The notes: generated from the sequence alone by a model not told the origin. 64,000 nt of DNA from Ulota crispa (GCA_963920765.1 OY987251.1:2978501-3042500), one strand, 5' to 3'. Counted from the first letter of the stretch, positions 46,407 to 57,974 are shown. Numbers and translations are program-made.

Positions 46407-47415
46407 ATGGACAAGCAACCGGTAAGTTACTCTTCCTTTCTGTCATTCTGAAGTCTTCCTAAACCCATCCTAGGATTTTGCATTTGTGATACTTCGGATC
46501 GGATGGACTGATCGGAGGCTGGCTTTTCAACTCCGAATCTCGCCAATTCTTTGACCCGACTGGTTAAAGGTACGAGAGAGTAATTATCGTTGTTGTGCTT
46601 GTTGTTGTGTTCAGGTAGAAGTTGGAGATGGAGCATCATCGTGCGTTCTCCAGGAGGTTGAGCATGCGAAGAGAGACCCCGCGTTCTTCACGTGCACGAG
46701 TGGGGAGCTTCTGTGGGGTCAAATGCACACAGTGATCGGAGGTTGCACCGCCGCAGGGGTTGACACGGCGCTTGGACCAGAGGCTACCGTTTGTACCGGA
46801 ACTATTTTGGCGTCCCAGTTCCAGTTTAGGGTTCCGGCTCGCAAGGGCGCGTGGAAGGTGGAAGCGGCGTTCGTGGATATGCTCGACGATGGCCAGCCGT
46901 ATCACATCGGGTTTGTGTGCCACCACGTGGATGTAGAGGGTCTGGAGGTTCTGCGACAGGCGGCTGAAGCAGCGATGGGCAGTAGGGGGACATTTGGAGC
47001 TCTGGAGATCGTTTCCGTCGGTCGCTACGACTGGAGCGGTTCTCGTGGCCCCGGATGCGAGGTCATCGCGCAGGCTGTGACGGGGAAGGCGATTGACTCC
47101 GAGGAGAGTTTTGATGACGAGCCGTATTACAGATCGCTCGGGTACGGACGGTTTATGCTCGTGGACGCACACGAGTTGGCGAGCCTCATTCAGGGGTTGA
47201 AGGACGGAGAGAAGATTGAGCGGAAAAATTATGTGTTGCGAAACAAGAATGGCACCAACTTTGGCACGCACCTGGTGGTGGATGGCTCGGAGTACGACAT
47301 GGGATGGATGGCGTTCCAGAACGGAGAACTTGTTGGATTCGTTTACGATGGCGCTTACTCTGGATTGGAGGGCGACAATCTCAGCCTCGGTAGTGGTGAG
47401 GTCACCGCTCAGTAA
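46407..47415 (+). CDS. Unknown protein, 271 aa, two exons
   Basis: Function not recognised. Model: exon 1 46407-46421 (ATG GAC AAG CAA CCG), donor CCG|GTAAGT, acceptor TGTGTTCAG|GTAGAA, exon 2 46615-47415. Both junctions are phase 0 and the frame runs open 36 codons upstream of the Met at 46723, which supports the spliced start. The protein is soluble-looking, with no signal peptide or membrane segment, mildly acidic, and has an N-terminal Cys-containing stretch and Gly/Asp-rich turns (GRYDWSG, GSEYDMGWM). The exon is much more GC-rich than its surroundings, with a third-position GC bias. An antisense frame of 270 codons (46636-47448) is probably a shadow caused by that bias. The stop TAA coincides with a transposon end (see 47413-47737). 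It may be lineage-restricted. Confidence 0.75.
46422..46614 (+). other. Intron of the 271-aa gene
   Basis: 193 bp, GTAAGT...TTGTTGTGTTCAG, with a T/G-rich 3' end. Phase 0. Confidence 0.7.
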
Positions 47416-47737
47416 GGTAGGAGGCTCTAATTCGGAGCATCTCCTCAAATGTACTCAAATGTACTTTGTTTGTACATGTTGTTTTTTATAGCTTTTCAAT
47501 AATGTACATGCAATGTCCATTTGAGGAGGTGCTCCATTTTAGTGCCCTATGGCCTATCTACTCCAAAATTTTATAACAAATTTTACAAAGTTTCAAAAAA
47601 ATATGAAACAACTTGGATTAAATGTTAATTTTTCTTGACTTTCAAGGAAAATTTGCTGAAAAATGTTTTAAGAAGCTTCACTTACCTAAAATTTATTTTC
47701 AACCCTTAGATACTCCATTTATGGGCCTCCTACCTTA
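47413..47737. mobile_element. TA-bounded MITE inserted in the stop codon of the 271-aa gene
   Basis: Left TAAGGTAGGAGGCTCTAATT; right ATGGGCCTCCTACCTTA. The terminal core is shared with 33757-34316. The left TA is the first two bases of the TAA stop. The first base of the element (A) completes it, and the base after the right TA is also A, so the stop is TAA with or without the insertion. 325 bp, AT-rich, now forming the start of the 3' UTR. Confidence 0.75.
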
Positions 47738-47847
47738 ATCCTATTTGGGGTAGTTGCAGCACTTTCTTGGTTGGCTGTGGTGAATGAGAATGCAAATGTA
47801 TCGCTTTGTTGTTGGCTACCGGAGCTTCCATTATGGTTAACGTGCTA

Positions 47848-47905
47848 AACTTCTCACTGTCCCATTCTTCTCCTCCGGAGGTGAAGAATGGGGTGATGAG
47901 AAGTG
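47848..47905. repeat. Short hairpin in the 3' flank of the 271-aa gene
   Basis: AACTTCTCA ... CCATTCTTC ... CTCCGGAG ... GAAGAATGG ... TGAGAAGT form nested complementary blocks centred near 47876. This could be an RNA structure in the displaced 3' UTR, or a small repeat; terminator function is not implied in a eukaryote. Confidence 0.6.
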
Positions 47906-48421
47906 TAGTACGAGAAGTTTCACCTCATCGTGCTTGTTTTTATGGTCAATTGATTGATTGCTCCCATTGGTGGAGAGCATCTTCTGAAAGCAAGTAATCA
48001 TTCCCCATTCTCATTCTCCAAAACAAACAAATGAAATGTCACACCATTTTTACAAAGAATGAGCTCCTATTGACTCCTCTTTTATCTCCACAACTTTGCA
48101 ATCTCCATTCTCTTTTCATTCTCCGAGAAGCCGTGACTACCTCTAGAGTAAAACGCAAACGGAGCTGTGCATCCTACTGCAAAAATTGACCGTAATGTTG
48201 ATCGTGTCCAAACTCCGAAGTGTTGATGCATTCGAATGTATGTAAAGGGAGTCCGTATGCTTCCAGACTTGCATTCCTTTCACTCGTATTCACTAGTCAT
48301 GACAACTCATTCGTACACTTCGCAAGGGTCCAAGAAAGTTTGACAAGAATTCTCATCAGCATTGGAAAACCGCAATCCCGAAGCATCGACATCAGTTCTC
48401 AACTTACGCTTTTGCATCGGG

Positions 48422-48826
48422 TAAGGTAGTCTGCTCGAAAAGCCACCCCGTAAGAGCTGGTCCCCAATTTTCATGAGCTTTTCAAGACACTAAGATTTTT
48501 TGTCAAATCTTCAGATAAAGAGACATAGATGTCAAATGTAACCCAATTTTTTCAAAAAATTTAAAGCATTATTGAGTTTTTGACTAATATTCAAAGTTTT
48601 ATGTGGAAGATACCTATTTGTGACTTTATAGGTCTCCCATGAACTATCCCCATGCAACTTATGAAGGGATGAAGTGAAATTAAGGAATATGATTGGCTCT
48701 TGCAATAAAATACACTTTGGTTTTATGTCTTCAAGAGATCCATTCAAGGACCACTACATGACCATTCCTAACACATCAATGGAAAGCTTTATTTGACAAG
48801 GGTTGCTTTTTGAGCAGACTACCTTA
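48422..48826. mobile_element. TA-bounded MITE with AGGTAGTCTGCTC ends
   Basis: Left TAAGGTAGTCTGCTCGAAAA; right TTTTTGAGCAGACTACCTTA. The inverted repeat is about 27 bp including CCACCC/GGGTTG. 405 bp, non-coding. Flanking TA on both sides fits a TA target duplication. Confidence 0.8.
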
Positions 48827-49380
48827 GTGAGAGGTGATTGTCATTCATTTGAAATTAGCATAATTTCAATTTAAAAAATTTCATCACTGCGACTTGAAAT
48901 ATTGTAATTAGATGCTTTGGGGCATCAAATCTTCACACAATCTGCAGATATGCAAGGCATTAGAGATTTGCGGCAGACACTAAACTCATCATACAAAGTG
49001 GGCCCCACTTGATGTGGCACGCAAGGCAAGTCACATGCCCAGCTGCAACCCATTGTTTGGCTAGCCCATTATGTCCTACATCTTGCATTCTACATTATAC
49101 GTCCTGCATCTTGCGTCTTGCGCAATACAGTGTGTCCTGCACTTCTACATCTTATGTAGTACATAAGCACAATCTATTCAAAAAAGAAATTGTAAGGAAG
49201 AGTGGGGGGTTTATCCCATATTGTTTGGCATTGGGGGTGAGTTACTTTGGGTACAAAAAGGATTGCTTGAGAGAGAAGAAATACCCAATTTCAATTTTTC
49301 TAAGTGAAATATCTAGGAAAAATATCAAAAATGCCCCTTAATTCTTCATAAATATAAAACATAACTCTCAAAGATTTGAC
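48827..49380. other. Spacer with CCTACATCTTGCATTCTACA-like words
   Basis: No gene recognised. 49070-49150 has loose repeats of 'ctacatcttgcattc / cctgcatcttgcg'. Confidence 0.35.
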
Positions 49381-49786
49381 ATATAAAAATACCCCTAGCT
49401 TTGTGTAGGAATATCAAAAACACCCTTGGCCCCTTCATTATTTTGAAATATCAAATATACCTTTGTGTTATTTGAAATATCAAACATATCTCTAGTTCAT
49501 TTGTGCCTCTTATTGCAAAATTTTGCAAATACTAGGATATAAATGGACATCACAAAATTAGACAAGAGTTGAATGCAAGCTCTTCAAAATCTCTAAAGGG
49601 TTTTGCATATAAGATTATTGTAATCAAAGCCATAACATTGACTACATAGAATGGTTTTTGTCATTTCATAACTCACAAAAAAAAATCAGTAAGTAGGCTC
49701 AAAGAAATGAAGGGTATATCTAATGTTCTCGAAGATTTGTAAAGGTATAGTCTAATCTTTATTCTTACAAAAAACCAATGTGGCTT

Positions 49787-50842
49787 TTAACCCCTACATC
49801 ATTAGACACTTGAGAACTTGGGTAGGGCCACACAAAGGCTTTCACTGGATGTTCCTAAAATTGTTAGACAAGGTGTAAATATGTGTCTCCAAGTATAAAA
49901 GTAAAATTTTCCTCAATTGGATGTTTGATTCAAAAGTTATGTTGCCCAAGAGAATTTGGGCAGCTTGGGCAATTGGGGCATCTTTGAAGAATATTATGTT
50001 GAAACCCTCATCAACTTTTCAAATTTGACATGTATGTAACTAGTAAAAAATGGTGTTTAATAGTCAAAAAAAAAGCTCTCAAATCACATTCTAAGATGAG
50101 TCAAACTTTGTTAACTATGTTTGGGCAATTTCAAGAAAAAATATTTTTACTACAACAAAATGGGCATTTTATGATTTTGAGTTGTGATTGTTGTGAGTCA
50201 TTTATAATTATAAATGACTCACGATAGTCATAAATCAAAGTCATAAAATGCCCATTTTGTTGTAGTGTTTCTTCTAACTTGAGGCCCTATTATCTTACAA
50301 TCTATAAATGGATTCTTAAAACTTTTTGAAATATTCCAAATGTGTTTCTTGGACTTGCCTCTAACCTTTTGCTCTTTGAATTTCAAATAAAAACTTTCTC
50401 ATTGTACAAGAAATCATGAAAAAGTGGCTTGTGTATGTATCGCCAATTCACTTAACCTCTTACATTGTAGGGTGATTTAGAGTAAGTTATTTTCTATATT
50501 TGCTTTAGAAAATGTTAATGAGTGAATCTAACATCATATACTTATGAATGGTCAAAAAACTTTTTTGTGTAGAGTAAAAAATTTACTCTGGAAGTGCTCA
50601 AAGTGTGTAGACCTTGTTTGGAGTGGAAAAAAGTTGTTTTTCTCACTTCATATGTTATAATCTTACAATCCACGCAGTCAAATAAGCTGGACTTTTTTGC
50701 ACACGTTGAATTCTTTGTTTAACACACCTTTTTATGGTTCAAATTCAGAAAAAGGTTTCTATTTTTAATTTTGGGCAATGCACTAAAAGTTGGCTATTTT
50801 GAGTTTTTTTCTCAAAAAACACCTTATGACCTTTAGGGATCA
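49787..50842. mobile_element. TTAA-bounded element with nested hairpin
   Basis: Left TTAACCCCTACATCATTAGA; right end decayed (GACCTTTAGGGATCAA). The length is 1,056 bp; subtracting the 119-bp hairpin leaves about 937 bp, the standard size of the family. CAATCCACGCAGTCAAAT near 50669 corresponds in reverse to the internal TTTGACCGTGCGGATTG landmark. Confidence 0.7.
50149..50267. mobile_element. CACTA-like hairpin MITE
   Basis: TACTACAACAAAATGGGCAT pairs perfectly with ATGCCCATTTTGTTGTAGTG over more than 25 bp, and the stem continues through TGAGTCATTTATAATTATAAATGACTCA. The whole unit is a 119-bp near-palindrome. The ends match CACTACAA-type plant MITE termini. Confidence 0.85.
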
Positions 50843-50943
50843 ATATTTCAAATAACACAAAGATATATTTGATATTTCAAAATAATGGAGGAGCCAGGGG
50901 GTGTTTTTGATATTCCTACACAAAGCTAGGGATATTTTTTATA

Positions 50944-51460
50944 TTAAAATAGGCTGGCGGTGCCAACCTGCTTGTGTCAAGAAGGGCACCCTGAAACATG
51001 TTGAGTGTGTTTGATTCCACGCAGACCAATGGAGATGCCTTGAATGCTATCACACTCATTCACGATTACTTGAAGCTTCGTATAACTTATCAGCGGTAAA
51101 GAAAGGAGGACAAATAAATTCTTGTGCCATGTGGCTTGTAATTTTGGTTTTTTTGCCGACAAGAAAGAAGAATTTAGAAGAACTTGTATTTTCCGGGCTG
51201 GAGTTAGTTGGCATGCCATTCTATGGGGCCAGAGTAGAAAATTTCACATATTTCACCGTTTTCAGTTCCCTCATGAGGTGATATTCAGTTACTTTTCCAG
51301 TACTATACTGTCTTTGTGAAAATTTTCAGATCAACTTTGGTCATTCACATGGAACCTGTTATACTTTGAAGCTGAACAGTTTGTTCCATTTGGACTTAGC
51401 GTATTCGGCTTGCAATCACTTACTCGTGGCTCACCGTTTCACTACCGTTTTTTGTGAAGA
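50944..51460. other. Spacer and distal promoter of CTU2
   Basis: Transition from AT-rich element sequence to GC-moderate sequence. Short frames on both strands are not family-like. Confidence 0.3.
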
Positions 51461-51617
51461 TTTTCAGACCTCCTGATGTGAGGCTTGTGTTGCCAGGGTT
51501 TGTATAGAACTTCGGTGGTGGAGGCGACGAGAACACTGTTCACTTCCATCCCGTTTACTGCGGTGGCCCAATGTGCGTGGCCCTGACAGGGCTTCATGTT
51601 TCCCGTCACCCGAGTCT

Positions 51618-51626
51618 AAACCCTAA
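51618..51626 (+). promoter_or_regulatory. Telo-box (AAACCCTAA) in the CTU2 promoter/leader
   Basis: AAACCCTAA lies 166 bp upstream of the CTU2 start codon. Telo-boxes are commonly found near the transcription start of plant genes for translation components and ribosome biogenesis, which fits a tRNA-modification gene. Function here is inferred from position only. Confidence 0.6.
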
Positions 51627-51791
51627 TTCTCCCTCATTCTCCTTACAGTTGTGCAAGTTGTGCAAGTCTAGCTTTTGCTTGACGGAATCATTGCGACCAA
51701 GCGATACGCTCCTTTTCCAGTGTTCAGAGAGAGACGGAGTTCGTGATGCTTAGGAATATTCAGAGCTGTACAATCACATGAGCTTGCAGCG

Positions 51792-54700
51792 ATGTCGTGC
51801 GGGTCAGGACAAGGCTGTGGCTCTGGCGGAGGTTGTGGAACAGAGAATTCATGCAGCAGCTCAGAGAATTACTGCAGCAAAGATGAGCAATCAAAGACGA
51901 ACTCTAGACTGTGCCTGAAATGCAAAGAGGAGCCGACCTTGAATTTCGAGCTCTGTCACACTTGCCTGTACACAAATCTTTTGTCCAAATTCAAGACCGC
52001 CGTGAACAAAAACTCGCTTGTCACTCCTGCAGATAACGTTCTTGTTGCTTTCTCTGGCGGACCAGCTTCTAGGTTTGAGTCCTTCTTAATGAGTATATTT
52101 CCATGTTCTGATTCTTTGTTTTAATTTTCCATCATACAAATTGATTCTCCCTTGTATTTGAAATATGATGTGTATGAGCTGGATTATCAATATGTGTGTA
52201 ATCTAGACAGATTTTATGCTTCCGTTGCATGATGTTTCATATATTGTATATAAAAGAGGACAAGAGTTTAGTTAGATTTGTATAATTTGTTTTTATGACA
52301 AAGTCACGCATCGCAACATATGCCAGAGGTTCTGATTTGTTAGTCTTGGAAATGTCGATGTATGCTTTTCTAAGGTTTGACGTGTATTTGCAGAGTTGCT
52401 CTCGAGTTCTTGCGCGAAATTAGGTTAAAAGCACAGACCGACTTGGATGCCTCCAGAGACCAAGCTGCTGGTGCTTTTGGGCTCGGTGTAGTATTTGTGG
52501 ATGAGACAGCGGCTTTGTCTGCCACATCCCGCAATTCTGAATGTAACATTGAAGAAATCAGCTCAATTGTTTTGTCTGCGAGTGAGAGGCGGCTGCCTCT
52601 TCATATCGCAAAGCTTCAAGATTTGTTCTTGGAGAAGACCTGTTTTAGTTCCCGAGGTGAGTCAGTTGCAAGGACAAAGGATTCTTGATTTAAAAGTGGC
52701 CAGTTTGATTAGTGTTGTTGTGAAATAGTGGATTTCAGATGGAGTCAAAACCCACAATAATGAGAATCATTGAAGACCATTGCTTATGTTGGTAAGAAAA
52801 CAAGTTGATTTTGGATTAAAGCATATCCCCATACGGCCTACTCAAATCTGATAGAAAAACCTAAGTTCCAATTTAGGTATCCTGATCCTTTGGGAGTTAA
52901 AATTGTGGATCAAATCCTTGGCGTTGAATTGCAACAAGTCAAATCCTAAAGACCGCTGTGACAGCTGCGCCTTTGATTTTGAGTAGTAACTGAAATGTGA
53001 GCTGGAGAAGTACGTGAGAAAAGCCAGAGATTGGTTTTAACCAAGACTTTTTGGTCTGAAAGTCGCCTTGAATCGGTCATTGTGTATTTTGATTTCTCAT
53101 GTTTGTTTGGGCATGATTATCAGATGGATCAACGAACGAAGAGATGGGTGATTGTGGTATGCACGGGTGCTTGGCTGACTCGGATGAGATATCTGGGACT
53201 AGAACTCCAGAGGAAAGGCTTCAGGAGTTGCTTGGGAATGTGAAGGACGTGACTGGGAAGGAGGATCTTCTGACGTACTTACGAATGCAAGTTTTACAAA
53301 AGGTGTGTAGAATTTACCAGCACAGATACTTTCCTACTTTCTTGAAGGTGGCATAGAATGTCTTTGCATCTGCATCTGTGTAGGTTTTGCCTTAAGTAGT
53401 GCGTTAGCCCTTAGTGGCCACTTCCATATCGATGGGAGTTCAAATAGTTCATTTTGGAAGCTGCAAAGAAGGTAAGAAAATGTTGCACTAGAAAAATGAA
53501 ATCGAACCCTTTACCTTTTGAGCAATAGAAATATAGTTGAAATTTCCTATAATTGACCCTTTCCTTTCAAAGTGTACTCTTTATTCTTTAGCTTGGGCGC
53601 TTGCGGGTAAATATTTAATGGATGCGAAATCTGCTCACGCAGGTGGCCAAGGAACATGGTTATACAAAACTTGTACTGGGTGTCTGTTCGTCACGTATTG
53701 CTGCACGAGCTATATCTGCTACTGCCAAGGTTAGCATCTTCCTCCGACAATTTCTAACCTTTTTTGAGCAACGCCCGGATCTTATTCTAGGTAGGCGAAA
53801 TCTGTATCCTTTGCAACTTTTAAATAACAATACCTTTGGGACTGGGACTAATGCAGGGTCAGGGATTCGCTTTCCCAGCTGACATACAGTATGTGGACTC
53901 AAGATGGGCAGTTACAGTGATCCTTCCGCTCCGTGACTGTCTTGCTCGAGAGCTGGATGTTTATTGTCGACTCGCCAAGTAAGTCTTAATGCTGCATCTG
54001 CTGCAATTAGTTTTGAGGACTTTCAAGTTATTGCATTACCACCGTCTACCTTTCCTGCAAGTTGCTACTCCCAAAGTCTGAAATAACAGTGAATGAAATT
54101 TCTGAAGACGTGAGAGAATTCATTTTGTTGACTGAAAGAAGGCTATGCATATTTTGACGTGTATTGAACTTGTATTTGCAGCCTCAAAACGGTTTCCATC
54201 AAGACTGCATACTTTGCTACAGATAAGATGAAGAGCATTAATGAGTTATCTCAAGTATTTGTTTCCTTGTTACAGGTAACGTATTTCTCATCTACCTCAA
54301 CTGAAAACCTTGACTCATCACGTTTTACTGTTTAGGCATTTCGCATCCTTGGATATATTGCCTGGAACTCTCTGAAATGTCGATCGGACTTGTTTTTTGA
54401 ACTGTACTTCCTAGTACGAGTACTTCCCAATATTTTCTGTTGTTGGCTGCATGATTCACTTTAATCAGCGGCATATCATATTTCTGAATTGGCTAGATTT
54501 TGGTGATATTACCTTGGATGCCTAACCTCAAAAGGACCAAGAATTTGTGGTTTGAAATTGATCAATTTTATAGATCATATTATGAAAACAGTAGAATTCA
54601 GATGGGGCTAAATTTTATATCACTAGAATTGGTGAAGGAAAAAGTGTGTGCTGTTCAAAAGTAGCTGCGATTGGACAAGTGAAGTCCTCATATAGTTTAC

Positions 54701-55519
54701 TCGAAGTTACTGAAGTATACATGAGGTCCAATTTGGACCTTTAGGATCAATCATGTTTTATTGATTTTTTCACTGGTGGTCAGGCAGAGGTTGAGATTTT
54801 GACTGCCAATCCTTGTGCGTTCTACTTTCCAGGAGCAAAACTTCTCACGAGAGTACACAATTGCACGGACTATGGGAAAGCTAAAGCCATTTGAGTTCAA
54901 TGCCCCACCAGTCGGTCCAATTGAGGTAGCACTCCGAAGGCGCAGAGGGATGGAAACCCCCACCATTGTAGCAGGAAATGGAGTCCCTGACCTATTTTGC
55001 CCAATCTGCAGCGCACCGTTGGATGTGCGAGATTTTTCAAATGGTGATAGAAATGTTAAAGTGCCTATTGCAAACAACAGAGATGCATCATCCATGTCCC
55101 CGGATGAATTAAAGAGTACGTGCTGTCCTTGTTGTAGTTTTCAGATTATCCCAAAGGAGCCATGTGCGAAAGCCTTGGATAAGATACTACCGGAAGCTAT
55201 GAGGGAGCGTGCTCTAACTAACGTCAGCGACAAACAGAGATGGATGAGGTATTTCCAACTCCCAGAAACTCTGGTTCTTTCAAATTTCACCTAGGGACAT
55301 TCCTAAAAACAGGTGCTGAAATGATTGGAAAGCGGCCACTTTTGACCATTTGAGCATATTTAGCACGGCTATTAGGCTTTTTTTTTATTGTCCTTCCCTT
55401 TTGAGTAATGCCCTAACTTCAGCTCTTTAGGTTCCAGTATTGACGGGTGTTGTTTGGTTTGGCGCTATTCACGCAGGTCTAGAATACAAGAATATTTACT
55501 GGCGGATGATCAAGATTGA
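51792..55519 (+). CDS. CTU2: Cytoplasmic tRNA 2-thiolation protein 2 (CTU2/NCS2), eight exons
   Basis: Partner of CTU1/NCS6 in thiolation of the wobble uridine (mcm5s2U34) of cytosolic Lys, Glu and Gln tRNAs, using sulfur relayed by URM1. Model: exons 51792-52072, 52394-52656, 53124-53302, 53643-53729, 53857-53978, 54182-54275, 54833-55248, 55477-55519; all GT-AG, phases consistent, 494 aa. Residues 1-30 are Gly/Ser/Cys-rich. A CxxC pair (C41, C44, C55, C58) precedes NVLVAFSGGPASR (82-94), the degenerate PP-loop expected of CTU2 rather than the catalytic SGGxDS of CTU1. GVVFVDETAA, VTGKEDLL, YTKLVLG.CSSRIAA and DIQYVDSRW follow in the order seen in plant CTU2. C-terminal CPIC (398-401) and CCPCC (439-443) are likely metal-binding. 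The last exon encodes only 13 whole codons, ending EYLLADDQD, like other CTU2 tails. No lesion is seen; identity very likely. Confidence 0.95.
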
Positions 55520-56020
55520 GGATGCAAAGCTCTTCATTCAAAATGAATCCATCCTGTACATTAGTTTCTCTTTATTCATTAGGTGCCATTTCAAAATACC
55601 CTGTGTGGTGACTGCCCATGGATAGAGTGAGTCTGGTATCGACCATCTAACTAAAAGAAAAGATCTTGATTTGTTTTTTACCTCATGAGAAATCTGTTCC
55701 TAACCATTTGATTATTTGGCTGTTCAGTATATTTTCTACTCTTTATGGTTAGGCATAGCTTCGGTTCCTTTTGCCAATAAATATTCTGACGTCGTCATGC
55801 CTTATGGGAGTTCCGATTATACCTGGTTGTATAAGAAAAATGGGTATTTGGCAGGAAATCAGTTAACAGTGCGTCTTACCTTTCTCTGTGTGATGCTTCT
55901 TTTTTAATTTCCGTTATTACAAAAACCAATGCATGATATGCAGTGTTTTAGGATTTTTATTTATTTATTTAACTGAACGAGGTGCTATTCTGTACTGCTT
56001 CTGTATTTTAGGTTTTGGAT

Positions 56021-56263
56021 TCAAGCTTCTTTCATATTTTTTCCTTCACCGTGTCTCAACCTTGTCGGTTTTGCCTTTTGACCATGCTTAGTGGGCTCTG
56101 GTTTTTTCTGTGAACCAGAAGCAGCTACTGCAGCTGCTGTCGCCGCAGCAGCAGCAGCAGTGCCAACTTGACCTGCAGCACTCAATGCCGTGGCTACTTT
56201 TGATACAAAAGTGACCGTGGTTGCTGCGGCTGCTCGGCACACCACCGCAGGCTTGTATTTCAT
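56021..56263 (-). CDS. Small Ala-rich ORF, doubtful
   Basis: An 80-codon minus-strand frame: a short basic N-terminus (MKYKPAVVCR), an Ala/Thr/Val-rich middle containing GTAAAAAATAAAVAASG, and a basic Lys/His/Pro-rich tail. The Ala tract comes from GCN/GCA triplet repetition, and a second frame through the same DNA is also open. It could be a fragment of an organelle-targeted protein or pure low-complexity sequence. No family recognised. Confidence 0.25.
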   Translation of the reverse strand: MKYKPAVVCRAAAATTVTFVSKVATALSAAGQVGTAAAAAATAAAVAASGSQKKPEPTKHGQKAKPTRLRHGEGKNMKEA

Positions 56264-56783
56264 TTTTCAAGCCTTCTTCAATTCCTTAGAGTCTGCACAG
56301 GCAACACAATAGAAGGTGTCAGACCTAACTTGTGATTTCTGCTCTGCAATTTGCTGATTTGTTATTAAAATCGAGCACAACATGATTCTTCTTTCTCTAA
56401 AGCTCTAATCCTCTTCTGGAGTTTTTGAACACCTTGTGTTGAATATGCATGGTGGCATACAAAAGCATCCCGATTTCACTGTTCTCATTTTATGCAAGAA
56501 GAAATTATGAGTATGTGCAACTTTCTCTAAGGGGTGTTAGTGTTTATGATCAATATTGAGATTCTCTTCTTTCTTTGTATTATAAGCCCTGTGGGATTCT
56601 AATCGTCAAATCCCTTCTCAGAAACCAACTCTCACGCAGAGTTTTGAAGTCTTATTTGAGAATGTCATCGTAGAACACAAGTCTGTGACCCTCTTTTGTA
56701 CGTTTATACTTCAGGAATTTCAAGCATATCTAAGTGGTGACGGTTTCTATTATATTAGGGTTAACTTTCACCTGTGATTGCAG

Positions 56784-57110
56784 GCAAGGTGGATGCACTC
56801 TCTCCCACCGACAATTCTTGGTGGAGAGTATTCTCCTTTTTTCCATACCAAAGTTGTGTCAGTACTTTCCAAGGCGGTTTCAGAATTCCTCTGTGGAATA
56901 TGGAGTAAAACAAACAGGAAATGAACCACATGATAATGCAAAAGGGACACATTGGTTCCGAGACGAGGATAGAATTTTTAGGCACGAAGATGAGAGGCTT
57001 CAGTTACGAAGTAACCTTTGGCTGTTGATTTCATATCCAAGAGGCATAACTGAAAATGTCAGGAGGTTAACATGCGGTTTCACACGTGGGCATCAAATCA
57101 GGTCAAATTA
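56784..57110 (+). CDS. Possible terminal exon of an unrecognised gene
   Basis: Preceded by an acceptor-like CCTGTGATTGCAG at 56771-56783. The frame ending at 57111 stays open for about 108 codons (QGGCTLSHRQFL... to GHQIRSN) and is polar and Arg-rich. A second frame (ARWMHSLPPTILGGEYS...) is open for about 47 codons and looks equally protein-like, so the true phase is uncertain. No upstream exon could be identified; it may be a CTU2 3'-UTR exon or a pseudogene piece. Confidence 0.25.
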
Positions 57111-57974
57111 GTTAGAGAACCCGGAAGTGTTGTTTAAATATTGGGTTACATCTTTATGGGGATCATTTAACAAAGTAGTGATATCTAAGTATTGATGTGG
57201 CTTGGAAAAAATTGAATACTTTTAGGTTGTATTGTAAGCCAAGGATGCTTCCTTGAGAAACTTTGTAGATGCAATGTTTAGAAGTAATTTAGATATATGA
57301 AAGGCAAAAAAATTGAGGTTATTCTTGTATTGTCCAATTTGCGTATTACTTCAATTCTTCAAAATCCCCTAATCGCAAAAAAAGACCCAAGGATATTTTT
57401 ACAAATCAGTTTTATTTGAAAATAAAACTTACAAGAATCAATCTTTGGAGAATTTTTAAAGCTCTTCAAGTTAATTTCCTCCACTCCCAAGAAGAAGAGA
57501 GAATTAATGAAGTGAATTTATCATTACAAGGTGGGTTTTTAGAATTGTTATCTAATTTTTTTGAATATTTTGCCTTGTGAAAAGATTAGCAAATTTGGGA
57601 GTGCCTACTTGTTACATATATATAAAAACAAATGTGATGGAATTTGTATTTTTTGATTATAAGAAAATGAGCCAAGCTTGTTGGTTACTTGATGAGATTT
57701 AAGAAGTATATGTGTACACATGGAATCTTTGCGCTTTACAATTGTAAATAAGGTCGTGGCCTAATATAGTTGTGCTTGGACAAGGTCAACACTTTTTGCC
57801 AGAAAAAAATGTTAATTGTATCCAAACATTAATCATTAACAAGTATTTCATTTGCATTACTTCTAATTTTGGTGATTGTAACTTTGGAGGTACTTTCCCA
57901 CCAATGTTTCTTGTACACTAATCAAATGTCTTTCTAACTAATGAGTCAAAATGGGTGTTGACAAAAAGCAAGCA

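Larger units (their letters stand above)
49381..50943. mobile_element. Fold-back element with ~100-bp arms enclosing other elements
   Basis: Arm 49381-49482 pairs with 50842-50943 (e.g. CCTAGCTTTGTGTAGGAATA with TATTCCTACACAAAGCTAGG) with few mismatches. Between the arms lie about 300 bp of unassigned sequence and then a TTAA-bounded element, itself carrying a CACTA-like hairpin. Three nested layers are thus visible. Confidence 0.8.
55520..57974. other. Region downstream of CTU2 with two weak coding candidates
   Basis: Sequence is GC-moderate to about 57.1 kb. Apart from the two candidates listed separately, no recognisable frames. The CTU2 3' UTR must lie in the first part. AT-rich spacer resumes after 57.1 kb. 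Confidence 0.35.

Noticed and set aside
46636..47448. Minus-strand frame of 270 codons opposite the 271-aa gene
   Set aside because: The plus-strand frame has consistent splicing, a good start and a third-position GC bias; the antisense frame runs across the intron acceptor and into the MITE and looks like a GC-bias shadow.
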